Source: Acidobacteriota bacterium (GTDB lineage: Bacteria; Acidobacteriota; Blastocatellia; Pyrinomonadales; Pyrinomonadaceae). Taken from it: a stretch of 64,000 bases of DNA. The DNA lies in contig QHXN01000010.1 of the NCBI GenBank assembly GCA_003222975.1, positions 1 to 64,000 on the forward strand, in the 5' to 3' direction. The notes under the pieces were generated by a model. That model was not told the origin of the DNA. It saw nothing but the letters and a program-made list of their open reading frames with translations, and made no database searches. The position numbers and the translations under genes are program-made. Below are positions 51,218 through 59,665 of this stretch, in pieces. Positions within the stretch are counted from its first letter, which is position 1, and each line of letters begins with the position of its first letter.

Positions 51218-52309
51218 TTGCGCCTTCGGACACTGGTGGCCCGGCACGTCCTTGTACACGTCTTCGCACTTGTGGTAGCCGTCCTTGATGACTGTGTCCA
51301 TGAGGTTGTCCTTGTCCACCGCGACCGGCACTTGCAGGATCGAGGGCACGTCAATCTTGCCGTTGTTGATCTTGTCGGGCGTGCTCAACTGCTCGCCGTG
51401 CGCGAGCTTGATGGCGTTGTCCACGGCGCTGTCGGCGAGCGGCTTGATGGGCTTGTAGATGGTCATGGTCTGCTTGCCCGCGGCGATTCTCTGCACGGCG
51501 TCGAGCTGCGCGTCCTGGCCCGTGACGAGCACCTTGCCGACCAGGCCCGCCGCTTCGAGGGCCGAGATCGCGCCGCCCGCCGTGCCGTCGTTCGAGGCCA
51601 CGACGGCCTGGATGTTGCCGTTCGTGCGCGTGATGGCGTCCTCCGTCAGGCGCAGAGCCTCGTCGGCCTTCCACTCCTTGGCGAACTGGTCGGAGATGAC
51701 CTTCACGTCGCCGCGGTCAACCGCCGGCTTGAGGATGTTCATCTGCCCCTTGCGCAGGAGCAAGGCGTTGTTGTCGGTGGGCGCTCCGCCGATGAGGACG
51801 TAGTTGCCTTTGGGCACGTGCTTGAGCGCGTAGTCGGCCTGCATCTCGCCCATCTTCTCGACCTGGTGCGAGACGTAGAGGTCAACGTCGGAGTTGCGGA
51901 TGAGGCGGTCGTAGGAGATGACGGGGACGCCCTTGCCGTGCGCGTTCTCGACGATGGAGGCAGCGATCTCGCCGTTGTGCGGCGCGACGATCAGAACGTC
52001 CACGCCCTTCGTCAGAAGGTTGTCGCACTGCTTGGTCTGCACGGCGTCGTCGCCGTTGGCGACCTGCACGTCGAGCTGCGCGCCGACCTCTTTGGCCCGC
52101 GCTTCCACCAGCGCCTTGTCGCGCTGCCAGCGCTCCTCCTTGAGCGTGTCCATCGAGAAGCCGATGTAGATGGGTTCGCCCGCCTTCTTCACCTTCCGCT
52201 GGTAGCCGCCGCCCGCCTGACCCTGCTGCGGCCCGCCTGAGCACGCCGACGCCGCCAGCAACGACGCCGCGGCGGCCCATACCAACGTCCACTCTCTCGC
52301 CTGTCTCAT
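51116..52309 (-). CDS. xylF: Sugar ABC transporter substrate-binding lipoprotein (XylF type)
   Basis: This 397-residue protein from the ATG at 52309 has AAGGAG upstream and a lipoprotein signal ending LLAASAC. Periplasmic-binding features are YIGFSMDTLKEERWQRDKAL, ADVLIVAPHN-like VDVLIVAPHNGEIAASIVEN, PVISYDRLIRNSDVDLYVSH, VVASNDGTAGGAISALEAAG, and VTGQDAQLDAVQRIAAGKQT. This is closest to xylose-binding XylF and related multi-sugar binders. After HQCPKA the C-terminus (from QVQSSKFKVQSS onward, about 34 residues) is encoded entirely by an inverted repeat and is not family sequence. First gene of the xylFGH-GH15 operon. Confidence 0.93.
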   Translation of the reverse strand: MRQAREWTLVWAAAASLLAASACSGGPQQGQAGGGYQRKVKKAGEPIYIGFSMDTLKEERWQRDKALVEARAKEVGAQLDVQVANGDDAVQTKQCDNLLTKGVDVLIVAPHNGEIAASIVENAHGKGVPVISYDRLIRNSDVDLYVSHQVEKMGEMQADYALKHVPKGNYVLIGGAPTDNNALLLRKGQMNILKPAVDRGDVKVISDQFAKEWKADEALRLTEDAITRTNGNIQAVVASNDGTAGGAISALEAAGLVGKVLVTGQDAQLDAVQRIAAGKQTMTIYKPIKPLADSAVDNAIKLAHGEQLSTPDKINNGKIDVPSILQVPVAVDKDNLMDTVIKDGYHKCEDVYKDVPGHQCPKAQVQSSKFKVQSSALALIFGFLASASNFELLNLEL

Positions 52310-53001
52310 CAGTTTCGCTCCTTCGTGTCTGGAAGAGAATTCGCCCGACGCCTGGTTCCGGGGGAAGGCGCGCCCTACAGCGCCGTCGAAAGTTCTGGCA
52401 CTCGCGCGCGACGCGCACGCGCGTGCGCGGGCGTCGCCCGCCGTCCGTCGCGCCGGAAGCGCCCGGCGTCTCGTTCGGTCGCCTTGGAGTCTGCGGAAAT
52501 TGACTGCTTGAACGCGCCTAAGATTACCAGAGGCCCGCGCAAGATTTCCATTGAATTTTTTCAATCCAGGTGTTATTTCTTTCTCAGTCAGCTAACACAA
52601 CAAACATTCAGAAGCCCTGGCCGAAAGGCCGAAGCCGTCTCCCCGTCGTCTTCCCCCGGCATTTGAAACCTGGCGGCCACCCCGCCGCCGCGACGCAGAG
52701 TTGTTTCACCCGGCATAACCCCGCGGCGGGTTGCCATCACGGTGAGGCTCGGGGGGCGCGCGCCAGTTGGTCATTTCAAGGTCGAGGAATATGAAGGTTT
52801 CGGGCCATGCGTGTGTTAGCGCACGGACACACGACCCCCCGTGTGGTTAACTCGGCGTCCAATATTGTAAGAAGCCTGATGTGCGGCAAGTTTTAGCGAC
52901 TCCCCCTTCTTGCCGCAGAGATGAGATCGCTTACCGCTTATTCGTTCTACGTTGAAATCAACCACCAGACGCGGGGGGTTCCGCACAAGGAGGTCTTCGA
53001 G
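52310..53001. other. Divergent control region between the xylF operon and the TonB receptor
   Basis: No gene is called. GTGTTA occurs at 52570-52575, its inverse TAACAC at 52593-52598, and GTGTTA again at 52813-52818. ATTGAATTTTTTCAAT at about 52551-52566 is a small palindrome. CGTGTGT (52810-52816) and ACACACG (52827-52833) form an inverted repeat with a 10-bp centre. These are candidate operator sites for a regulator shared by the divergent genes. No strong promoter hexamers could be assigned. Confidence 0.45.
52810..52833. promoter_or_regulatory. Candidate operator, inverted repeat CGTGTGT-N10-ACACACG
   Basis: A 7-bp perfect inverted repeat spaced by 10 bp (one helical turn centre to centre of about 17 bp) lies about 170 bp upstream of the receptor start. 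It overlaps one of the GTGTTA copies. Dimeric regulators often bind such sites. Confidence 0.35.
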
Positions 53002-56000
53002 ATGAGGCAGAAATTAACGGCTCTCTTCCGCGCCGCGTTGTGCGCGCTCGTCCTGCTCGGCTGCGCCACGGCTGCGCGGGCGCAGTTCCGCGCGGGCATT
53101 CAGGGCACCGTGAGCGACCCGAACGGGGCGGTCGTCCCCGAGGCGACCGTGACGCTCAAGAACAACGGGACGGCGAAGACACAACAGGTCACGGCCAGCA
53201 CCGAAGGCTTCTACCGCTTCTCGGAGCTTGCGCCCGGCACTTACACGCTGACCGTCGAGAAGGCCGGATTCAAGAAGAGCACGCTCGAAAACGTCGTCGT
53301 CAACGCCGAGAACGTCCAGGGCCTGGACGTTGTGCTCACCACCGGCGAGGTCTCCGAGACCGTGACCGTGACGGACACAGCAGCGCCCGCGCTTGAGACC
53401 GAGAACGCTAACCTGGACAAGGCCGTCACCACGACCGAGGTCAAAGCGCTGCCGCAGTTCGGGCGCGACCCATACGAGCTGACACGTCTGACGCCGGGCG
53501 TGTTCGGCGACTTCGCGCGCGGCGGCACGGGCGGCGCGGTCAACCTGCCGAACACGGCGGGGCCGGGCGGCTCCAGCCGCTCCATCTTCCAGACCGAGAA
53601 CCAGCCGCAGATTTCCGCCAACGGCCAGCGCATCACGGCCAACAACTTCCAGATTGACGGCACGAGCGTCAACAGCCTGACGAATGGCGGCGCGGCGGTC
53701 ATCACGCCGAACCAGGAGTCGGTCAAGGAGGTTCGCGTCATCGCCAACGTCTATTCGGCGGAGTTCGGGCGCAACTCCGGCGCACAGGTGCTCACGGTCT
53801 CGCAGAACGGGACGAACAACTTTCACGGCAGCCTCTTCCTTAAGAACGACAGCCCCGGCCTCAACGCCTTCAACAAGTACGGCGGCCCGAACGGAGCGCC
53901 GGCCATACGCGTCAACCAGCGCCTCAGCCAGTTCGGCGGCTCAATCGGCGGCCCGCTCGACCTGCCGCGCTTCGGTGAGGGCGGACGCTCCGTTTGGAAC
54001 GGCAAGAATAAGGCCTTCTTCTTCTTCTCCTACGAGGGACTGCGCAGCAACAACACCGACACCGTCAACTCCTTCATCGAGACGCCGCAGTTCCGCTCAG
54101 CCGTCATCTCGGCGCGGCCCAACAGCATCGCCGCGAGAATCCTGAGCGACCCCGGCGTCTCGCCGCGTGTCATCGGCGTCATCCCCGTCACCTGCGCCAC
54201 CGCAGGCTTCCCCAACGGCAACTTCCCCGCCTGCCAACAGGTCGCGGGCGGCCTCGACATCGGGCGCGTCGGCGGCGCGCAAGGCCAGTACCTGCCCTTC
54301 AGCAATCTGAACGGCGGCGGACTCGACGGCATCCCCGATGTCGAGTTCGCGCAGCTCTCCGTGCCGACCACCAGCCGCGGCAACCAGTTCAACCCGCGCA
54401 TTGACCTCAACCTCACGCAGAAGGACACCTTCACCTTCAGCTCCTACACCACGCGCTTCAACGGACTCGGAGCCGACGCGGCGGGCCGCAGCCGCCCGAT
54501 GGGCGACATCACGACTGCGCCGAAGAACGTCTTCGGCATGCTGACCTACACGCGCGTCCTCTCGCCCAGCATGGTCAACGAGGCGCGCGTCAACGCCACG
54601 CGCTTCGCCTTCGACGAGATCGCCTCGTCGAGCACGACCAACTTCGGCATCCCGCGCATCGAGATCGAAGACCTGCCCTTCGACCGCATCCGCTGGGGCG
54701 CTCCGCAGTCTGAGACCACTCCGGGCGTCTTCGCCGAGAACACCTTCGAGTTCCGCGACACACTCCGCTGGGTGCGCGGCAACCAGGCCTGGAGCTTCGG
54801 CGGCGAGTGGCGCAAGGAGCAGGACAATAACAACCTTTCGGGCGGCTCGCGCCCACTCTACACCTTCGCCGGCCTCTTCAACTTCGCCAACGACACGCCG
54901 CTCTTCTACCAGATCAACGCAGACCCGCGCACGGGCGGCCCCGCCGTCTCGCAGCGCCACTTCCGCTCCTCGACCTCCGCGCTGTTCGGGCAGGACGACT
55001 GGAAGGTGCGGCCCAACCTGTCCTTGAACCTCGGCCTGCGCTGGGAATACTTCTCGCCGCTCAGCGAGAAGGATGGGATACTCAGCAACTTCGTCCTCGG
55101 CCCGGCGGGACAGGAGTTAACGGGCGCGTCGCTCCGCGTCGTCAAGAGCCTCTACCCGCCCGACCGGAACAACTTCGGCCCGCGCCTCGGCTTCGCCTAC
55201 AGCCCGAACTACGGCGAGCGCTTCGGCGGCCTCTTCAAAGAGAACAAGCTCGTGCTGCGCGGCGGCTTCGGCATCGCTTACAACCGCGTCCCTCTCCTCG
55301 AATTCTCCAACACGCGCGGCAACCCGCCCTTCTTCGCGCGCTACGGGGTCTGCTGCGGCACAGCCCCGCAGTCACAGGGGGACTTCAGTTCCCCGTTCAA
55401 CGGCGGCGAGATTCTCTACGCCCTCGGCGCGAACAACTCGCCCTTCAGCTACCCGGCGAACCCTGCGCTGATAATGACGTTCAATGCGAACGGCATCCCC
55501 ACCAACCTGCCGCCCGGTGGGCAGGTGGAGGTCTGGGGAGCGCCGCCCCAAGTGCCGACGCCCTACGTCTATACCTACTCGCTCGATAGTCAGTACAGCC
55601 TGCCCGCCAAGCTGACGGCGGAACTCGGCTACCAGGGCAGCGCCTCGCGCAAGCTCGTCCGCCTCGTCAACGAGCGCTTCCTCTTCACAGACCCCGGCAT
55701 CTTCACCAACGTCCTGTTCCCGACGCCGGACACGACCGCCAGCTACAACGCCCTGATCGCGCGCCTGACGCGGCGCTACGCGGGCGGCTTCCAGTTCGAC
55801 GCCATCTACCGCTTCAGCAAGAGCATTGACATCGTCTCTTACGAAGGCCCGACGGCGAACACCAACCCGACCTACCCGCTCGACGTGCGGCAGGAGCGCG
55901 GCCCTTCGGACTTCGACGTGCGCCACAACTTCGTCATGTCGGGCGTCTGGGACTTGCCCGTCTTGAGGAACCGTAAGGACACCGCCGGGGCCTTGCTCGG

Positions 56001-56496
56001 CGGCTGGCAACTGAGCGGCATACTTACCGCGCACACGGGCTTCCCCTGGACGCCCGTCGTCGGCCAGTGCGTCAGCACGCGCGGGCCTTCGCTCTGCCCG
56101 TCGCGCCCCATCGCCTACTTCGGCGGCGCGGGCACAGACACCTCGAACGACGCCTTCATCAACGGCACGAACTTCCCCGGCGGCGGCGCGGCCTTCTTCA
56201 GCACCGCCGCGCCCACCGGCTTCCAACTGCCCGGCATCGGTCGCAACTCGTTCCGCGGCCCACGCTACTTCGACGTTGACATGAGCCTCGCCAAGCGCTT
56301 CGGCCTGACCAGCCTCTTCGGCGAGGGGAAGTTCCTCGAACTCAAGGCGAACTTCTTCAACATCTTCAACCTCCTAAACCTGCAACCCTTCAACTTCAAC
56401 AGCCCCAGCACGCAAGTCAACAGCACGCTCTTCGGTCGCGCCGAGCGCGGACTGGCGGGCCGCGTCGTCGAGCTGCAAGGGCGGATTCAGTTTTAG
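53002..56496 (+). CDS. Oar-type TonB-dependent receptor with carboxypeptidase-regulatory-like domain
   Basis: This 1164-residue protein from the ATG at 53002, set by AAGGAGG at 52987, has a signal peptide (LTALFRAALCALVLLGCATA, then ARA). Residues about 30-110 are a CarboxypepD_reg-like domain (GIQGTVSDPNGAVVPEATVT, YRFSELAPGTYTLTVEKAGF). A plug region follows (about 130-250; RITANNFQIDGTSVNSLTNG, VKEVRVIANVYSAEFGRNSG). The beta-barrel ends in RVVELQGRIQF with the usual terminal Phe. Such outer-membrane receptors import large substrates using TonB energy. Divergence from the sugar operon suggests an oligosaccharide ligand. Confidence 0.94.
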   Translation: MRQKLTALFRAALCALVLLGCATAARAQFRAGIQGTVSDPNGAVVPEATVTLKNNGTAKTQQVTASTEGFYRFSELAPGTYTLTVEKAGFKKSTLENVVVNAENVQGLDVVLTTGEVSETVTVTDTAAPALETENANLDKAVTTTEVKALPQFGRDPYELTRLTPGVFGDFARGGTGGAVNLPNTAGPGGSSRSIFQTENQPQISANGQRITANNFQIDGTSVNSLTNGGAAVITPNQESVKEVRVIANVYSAEFGRNSGAQVLTVSQNGTNNFHGSLFLKNDSPGLNAFNKYGGPNGAPAIRVNQRLSQFGGSIGGPLDLPRFGEGGRSVWNGKNKAFFFFSYEGLRSNNTDTVNSFIETPQFRSAVISARPNSIAARILSDPGVSPRVIGVIPVTCATAGFPNGNFPACQQVAGGLDIGRVGGAQGQYLPFSNLNGGGLDGIPDVEFAQLSVPTTSRGNQFNPRIDLNLTQKDTFTFSSYTTRFNGLGADAAGRSRPMGDITTAPKNVFGMLTYTRVLSPSMVNEARVNATRFAFDEIASSSTTNFGIPRIEIEDLPFDRIRWGAPQSETTPGVFAENTFEFRDTLRWVRGNQAWSFGGEWRKEQDNNNLSGGSRPLYTFAGLFNFANDTPLFYQINADPRTGGPAVSQRHFRSSTSALFGQDDWKVRPNLSLNLGLRWEYFSPLSEKDGILSNFVLGPAGQELTGASLRVVKSLYPPDRNNFGPRLGFAYSPNYGERFGGLFKENKLVLRGGFGIAYNRVPLLEFSNTRGNPPFFARYGVCCGTAPQSQGDFSSPFNGGEILYALGANNSPFSYPANPALIMTFNANGIPTNLPPGGQVEVWGAPPQVPTPYVYTYSLDSQYSLPAKLTAELGYQGSASRKLVRLVNERFLFTDPGIFTNVLFPTPDTTASYNALIARLTRRYAGGFQFDAIYRFSKSIDIVSYEGPTANTNPTYPLDVRQERGPSDFDVRHNFVMSGVWDLPVLRNRKDTAGALLGGWQLSGILTAHTGFPWTPVVGQCVSTRGPSLCPSRPIAYFGGAGTDTSNDAFINGTNFPGGGAAFFSTAAPTGFQLPGIGRNSFRGPRYFDVDMSLAKRFGLTSLFGEGKFLELKANFFNIFNLLNLQPFNFNSPSTQVNSTLFGRAERGLAGRVVELQGRIQF

Positions 56497-56530
56497 AGAT
56501 GAGCAAGTAATTCTGTCAGGGACGAATGAG

Positions 56531-56567
56531 AGTGGCCTGGCGCTTGACTGCCGGGCCACTTCCTTTC
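56531..56567 (+). terminator. Terminator after the TonB receptor
   Basis: AGTGGCCTGGC (56531-56541) pairs with GCCGGGCCACT (56550-56560) with one mismatch and is followed by TCCTTTC. Confidence 0.65.
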
Positions 56568-56617
56568 GACTCGCCCGAATGCGCGGCCATGGGGTTTACG
56601 GATAAGTGACCGGGGCA

Positions 56618-56643
56618 GGTCAGTACCGCCTGCGGTACTGACC
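56618..56643. terminator. Perfect palindrome, probable terminator of the TPR gene
   Basis: GGTCAGTACCGC and GCGGTACTGACC flank a 2-base centre. It lies 25 bp beyond the stop of the minus-strand TPR gene and 122 bp beyond the receptor stop, so it may serve the minus strand. Confidence 0.55.
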
Positions 56644-56667
56644 ACTGCAACCCAAACGAATGCGTTT

Positions 56668-58104
56668 CTACTCCGGCTTGCCCTCACTCGCGGACTTCGG
56701 CAGCGTGTCTTCGATCTGCTCTTCGCCTTCGCCGCGCTTCGCCTTGCGCTCCTCGTCATAACGCTTGAAGAGCGTAAGCTCGCGCTCAGCCTCCGCCTTC
56801 TTCTTCAGGCGCGAGTAGGCGATGAACAGTTGATAGTGGACGCCTGGGTCGCGCCCGCGAATCAGCGCCGCGCCTTCGAGTGCCGCTATCGCCTCGTCGT
56901 AGCGCCGGGCGCGGACGAGCAGGCGGCCCAGATCATAGTTCGCGTAGAAGTGGCGCGCGTCGAGCCTGATGGCGCGGCGCAGCAGCGCCTCGGCCTCCGC
57001 GTCGCGCCCGCGCTCGCCGACGACGAAGCCAAGCTGCGCCAGCGCGTCCGCGTCTTCGGGTTTGAGCGAGAGAGACTTCCGCAGCGCAGCCTCCGCCGCG
57101 TCGTAGTCGCCGCGCCCGCGCGCCGCGATGCCGACGAAGTATTGCGCCTCCGCCGACGCGGGGAAGCGCTCGACCGCGCGCCGGAAGACTTCGAGCGCGC
57201 GGTCGTATTGCACGAGCAGCATCAACACGCCGCCGAGACGGACGTAATAGACCAACTGCGTCGGGTCTTCGGCGAGCGCGCGCTCGTAGAACTCCGCCGC
57301 GCCTTCGTAGCGTCGCTGCCGGCGCAGCTCCTCCGCGAGCGCGAAGTGGACTTCCGGGTAGCTCTCGCGAAGCCGGAGCGCGCGCTGCCAGAAGTCCGCC
57401 GCTTCCTCCGCACGACCGCGCGAGGCCGAGATCAGGCCGAGCCGGTAGAAGACTTCGGGCGCGTTCTGCGAGAGCGCCGCGGGCGACGAGAGCAACTTCT
57501 CGGCTTCGTCGTAGCGGCCCAACTGGAAGAGCGCGACGCCGAGGTTGAAGCTCGCCTGCGGATGGTCGGGCGCGTCGGCTAAGACCGACTCGAAAATCCG
57601 CACGGCCTCTTCGTAGCGCCGACTGCGCGCGAGCAGCACGCCGAGGTTGGCGCGTGCCGCAACCGACTTCGGGCGCAGGCGCATCGCCTCACGGTACTCG
57701 ACTTCGGCCTCGCGCAGGAGGCCGCGCTGGTCGAGTATGACGCCGAGCAGCGTGTGCGCGTCGGCGTTCCGAGGCTCCGAAGACAGGACGCGGCGCACGA
57801 ACGGCTCGGCCTCCCCCGGCCTCCCCGACTGCAAAAGCTCGACCGCGCGCGCCAGCGCCGCGGCTGCCCCGTCGCCCGCGGCCACGGCGTCGTTCGTTTG
57901 GGCGGGCGGTCTCGATTGAGCAGGCGGCGTGGCGCTTCTCTTCCCCGCCTGCCCGCCCGACGCCGCGGCCTGCGCGCAGAATAAGAGGGCGGCCACACAG
58001 ACTACGCCGGAGAGACGGACGAAGGCGCGCGCCTTTCTTCGTCTTCGCGTCTCTTTCCTTCGTCTTCGCATCTCAGTCGGTTTGAAGCTTCGGATTGCCT
58101 TCAT
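56668..58104 (-). CDS. Tetratricopeptide repeat protein, probably secreted or anchored
   Basis: This 478-residue protein has a basic start (MRRRRKETRRRRK), a hydrophobic segment (GVVCVAALLFCAQAAASG), and a Gln/Pro/Ala linker. About eleven TPR units run to the end, for example NADAHTLLGVILDQRGLLRE, PQASFNLGVALFQLGRYDEA and ALAQLGFVVGERGRDAEAEA. The C-terminal tail is charged. TPRs mediate protein contacts; no partner can be named. I chose the ATG at 58104, downstream of a TATACT promoter element. The gene is divergent from the GH144-like gene. Confidence 0.88.
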   Translation of the reverse strand: MKAIRSFKPTEMRRRRKETRRRRKARAFVRLSGVVCVAALLFCAQAAASGGQAGKRSATPPAQSRPPAQTNDAVAAGDGAAAALARAVELLQSGRPGEAEPFVRRVLSSEPRNADAHTLLGVILDQRGLLREAEVEYREAMRLRPKSVAARANLGVLLARSRRYEEAVRIFESVLADAPDHPQASFNLGVALFQLGRYDEAEKLLSSPAALSQNAPEVFYRLGLISASRGRAEEAADFWQRALRLRESYPEVHFALAEELRRQRRYEGAAEFYERALAEDPTQLVYYVRLGGVLMLLVQYDRALEVFRRAVERFPASAEAQYFVGIAARGRGDYDAAEAALRKSLSLKPEDADALAQLGFVVGERGRDAEAEALLRRAIRLDARHFYANYDLGRLLVRARRYDEAIAALEGAALIRGRDPGVHYQLFIAYSRLKKKAEAERELTLFKRYDEERKAKRGEGEEQIEDTLPKSASEGKPE

Positions 58105-58151
58105 AGCACTCGCGCGTCTCGCGGGCGCACGCCGAAAGACGCGCCCATGAT

Positions 58152-58179
58152 AGTATAGCCGGGCAGTCTCCGCCGCCAA
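58152..58179 (-). promoter_or_regulatory. Putative promoter of the TPR gene
   Basis: On the minus strand TTGGCG (58179-58174) and TATACT (58157-58152) are 16 bp apart. Transcription would begin near 58145, about 40 bases ahead of the ATG at 58104, which rules out the longer reading frame starting at 58200. Confidence 0.5.
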
Positions 58180-58205
58180 ACATCGGCCCAAGGCCGGCAC
58201 GACGC

Positions 58206-59540
58206 ATGCGACGATTCGTCATCTTAATCCTTCTCGCCGCTGCGCCGTGCGCGCACGCCTCGCCCGTTACGCAACGGCGCGCACACAGTCGCACGGTCGC
58301 GGCCTCGCAGCCGGCGAAGTATGCTCTGTCCCGCGACGACGAAGCGTTCCTCGAAGACCTCTCGCGCCGCGCGTTCCAATACTTCATAGACCACGCAGAC
58401 CCGCAGACCGGCCTCGTCCTCGACCGCGCGCTCGCGGGCGGCGAGGCGCACCCGCCCAACCATCCGAGTCACAACATAACTTCGAGCGCCGCCACCGGCT
58501 TCGGCCTCACGGCCCTCTGCATCGGCGCGGCGCGCGGCTGGATCACGCGCGACGACGCGAGGCGGCGCGTGCTCACGACCCTTCACTTCTTCGCGGAGCG
58601 CGCCTCGCAGGAGCACGGCTGGTTCCTTCACTGGATGGACAAGGAGACGGGCGAGCGGCGCTGGACGAGCGAATACTCCTCGATTGACACGGCGCTCCTG
58701 CTCGCGGGCGTGCTCACGGCGCGGCAGTATTTCCACGAAGTCCCGGAGGTCGTCCGACTCGCCACACTGATCTACGAGCGCGTTGACTTCGGCTGGATGC
58801 TCGCGGGCGACCCCGTGCTGCTCTCGCACGGCTGGCGGCCAGAGACCGGCTTCATCTCCTCGCGCTGGGACACCTACAGCGAGCACCTCATCCTCCAACT
58901 CCTCGCCGTCGGCTCGCCCACACACCCCGTCACGCCGCGCGCCTGGCTCGCCTGGTCGCGCAAGCGCATCACCTACGACGGCTACACCTACCTCAACGCC
59001 GGCCCGCTCTTCACGCACCAGTACACGCAAGCGTGGGCCGACCTGCGGGACGTGCGCGAGAGCTGGTATCCGTTCACAAACTACTTCGACAATTCCGTCG
59101 CCGCCACGCGCGCGCATCGGCAGTTCTGCATAGACCTCTCTTCGGAGTTCGCGGGTTACGGCCCCGACGTGTGGGGCATCTCGGCCTCCGACAGCGCACA
59201 CGGCTACGTCGCCTGGGGCGGGCCGCCGCGCGACCCCGCGATTGACGGCACGGTTGTGCCGAACGCGCCCGCCGGCTCGCTCATGTTCACGCCCGACATC
59301 TCTCTGCGCGCGCTGCGGACGATGAAGGAGAAGTACGGCGAGCGAGTTTACGGTCGCTACGGCTTCGTTGACGCCTTCAACCCCAACACGGGCTGGGTGG
59401 ACACCGATGTCATCGGTATTGACCAGGGCATCACGCTTCTGAGCGCCGAGAATTTGCGAGACGGTTTCGTCTGGCGCTACTTTATGCGCAACGGTGAGAT
59501 TCCGCGGGCGATGCGGCTGGTCGGACTAAGAAAGGGGTAA
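58206..59540 (+). CDS. Secreted glucoamylase-like glycosidase (GH144 type)
   Basis: This 444-residue protein has a signal peptide (FVILILLAAAPCAHA) and an (alpha/alpha)6 barrel. Typical family parts are LEDLSRRAFQYFIDHADPQT, SHNITSSAATGFGLTALCIG, GWFLHWMDKETGERRWTSEY and SSIDTALLLAGVLTARQYF. Also present are SESWYPFTNYF-like RESWYPFTNYFDNSVAATRA, DVWGISASDSAHGYVAWGGP and GIDQGITLLSAENLRDGFVW. Relatives include endo-beta-1,2-glucanases (GH144) and the glucoamylase-like half of cyclic glucan synthases. The last residues RKG and the stop TAA lie in a GGGGTAA repeat arm, so the C-terminus is repeat-derived. Confidence 0.88.
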   Translation: MRRFVILILLAAAPCAHASPVTQRRAHSRTVAASQPAKYALSRDDEAFLEDLSRRAFQYFIDHADPQTGLVLDRALAGGEAHPPNHPSHNITSSAATGFGLTALCIGAARGWITRDDARRRVLTTLHFFAERASQEHGWFLHWMDKETGERRWTSEYSSIDTALLLAGVLTARQYFHEVPEVVRLATLIYERVDFGWMLAGDPVLLSHGWRPETGFISSRWDTYSEHLILQLLAVGSPTHPVTPRAWLAWSRKRITYDGYTYLNAGPLFTHQYTQAWADLRDVRESWYPFTNYFDNSVAATRAHRQFCIDLSSEFAGYGPDVWGISASDSAHGYVAWGGPPRDPAIDGTVVPNAPAGSLMFTPDISLRALRTMKEKYGERVYGRYGFVDAFNPNTGWVDTDVIGIDQGITLLSAENLRDGFVWRYFMRNGEIPRAMRLVGLRKG

Positions 59541-59660
59541 AAGGGGAAAGGGGTAAAAGGGGAAACGGCGAAAAGGGTAAATGGAAATGAAGTTGAAGGC
59601 GCTATCTGTCGCTGTCCCCCTTTCCCCTTTTACCCCTTTCCCCTTTCCCCTTTTACCCCT
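59533..59660. repeat. Inverted repeat, GGGGAAA/GGGGTAA family, arms differing by one heptamer
   Basis: The left arm 59533-59565 (33 bases) and right arm 59621-59660 (40 bases) pair perfectly if one GGGGAAA unit of the right arm is skipped. The stop codon of the GH144-like gene is in the left arm, and the stop of the GH13 gene (59666) lies just beyond the right arm. The same family is seen at 42194. Confidence 0.92.
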
Positions 59661-59665
59661 CCTTC

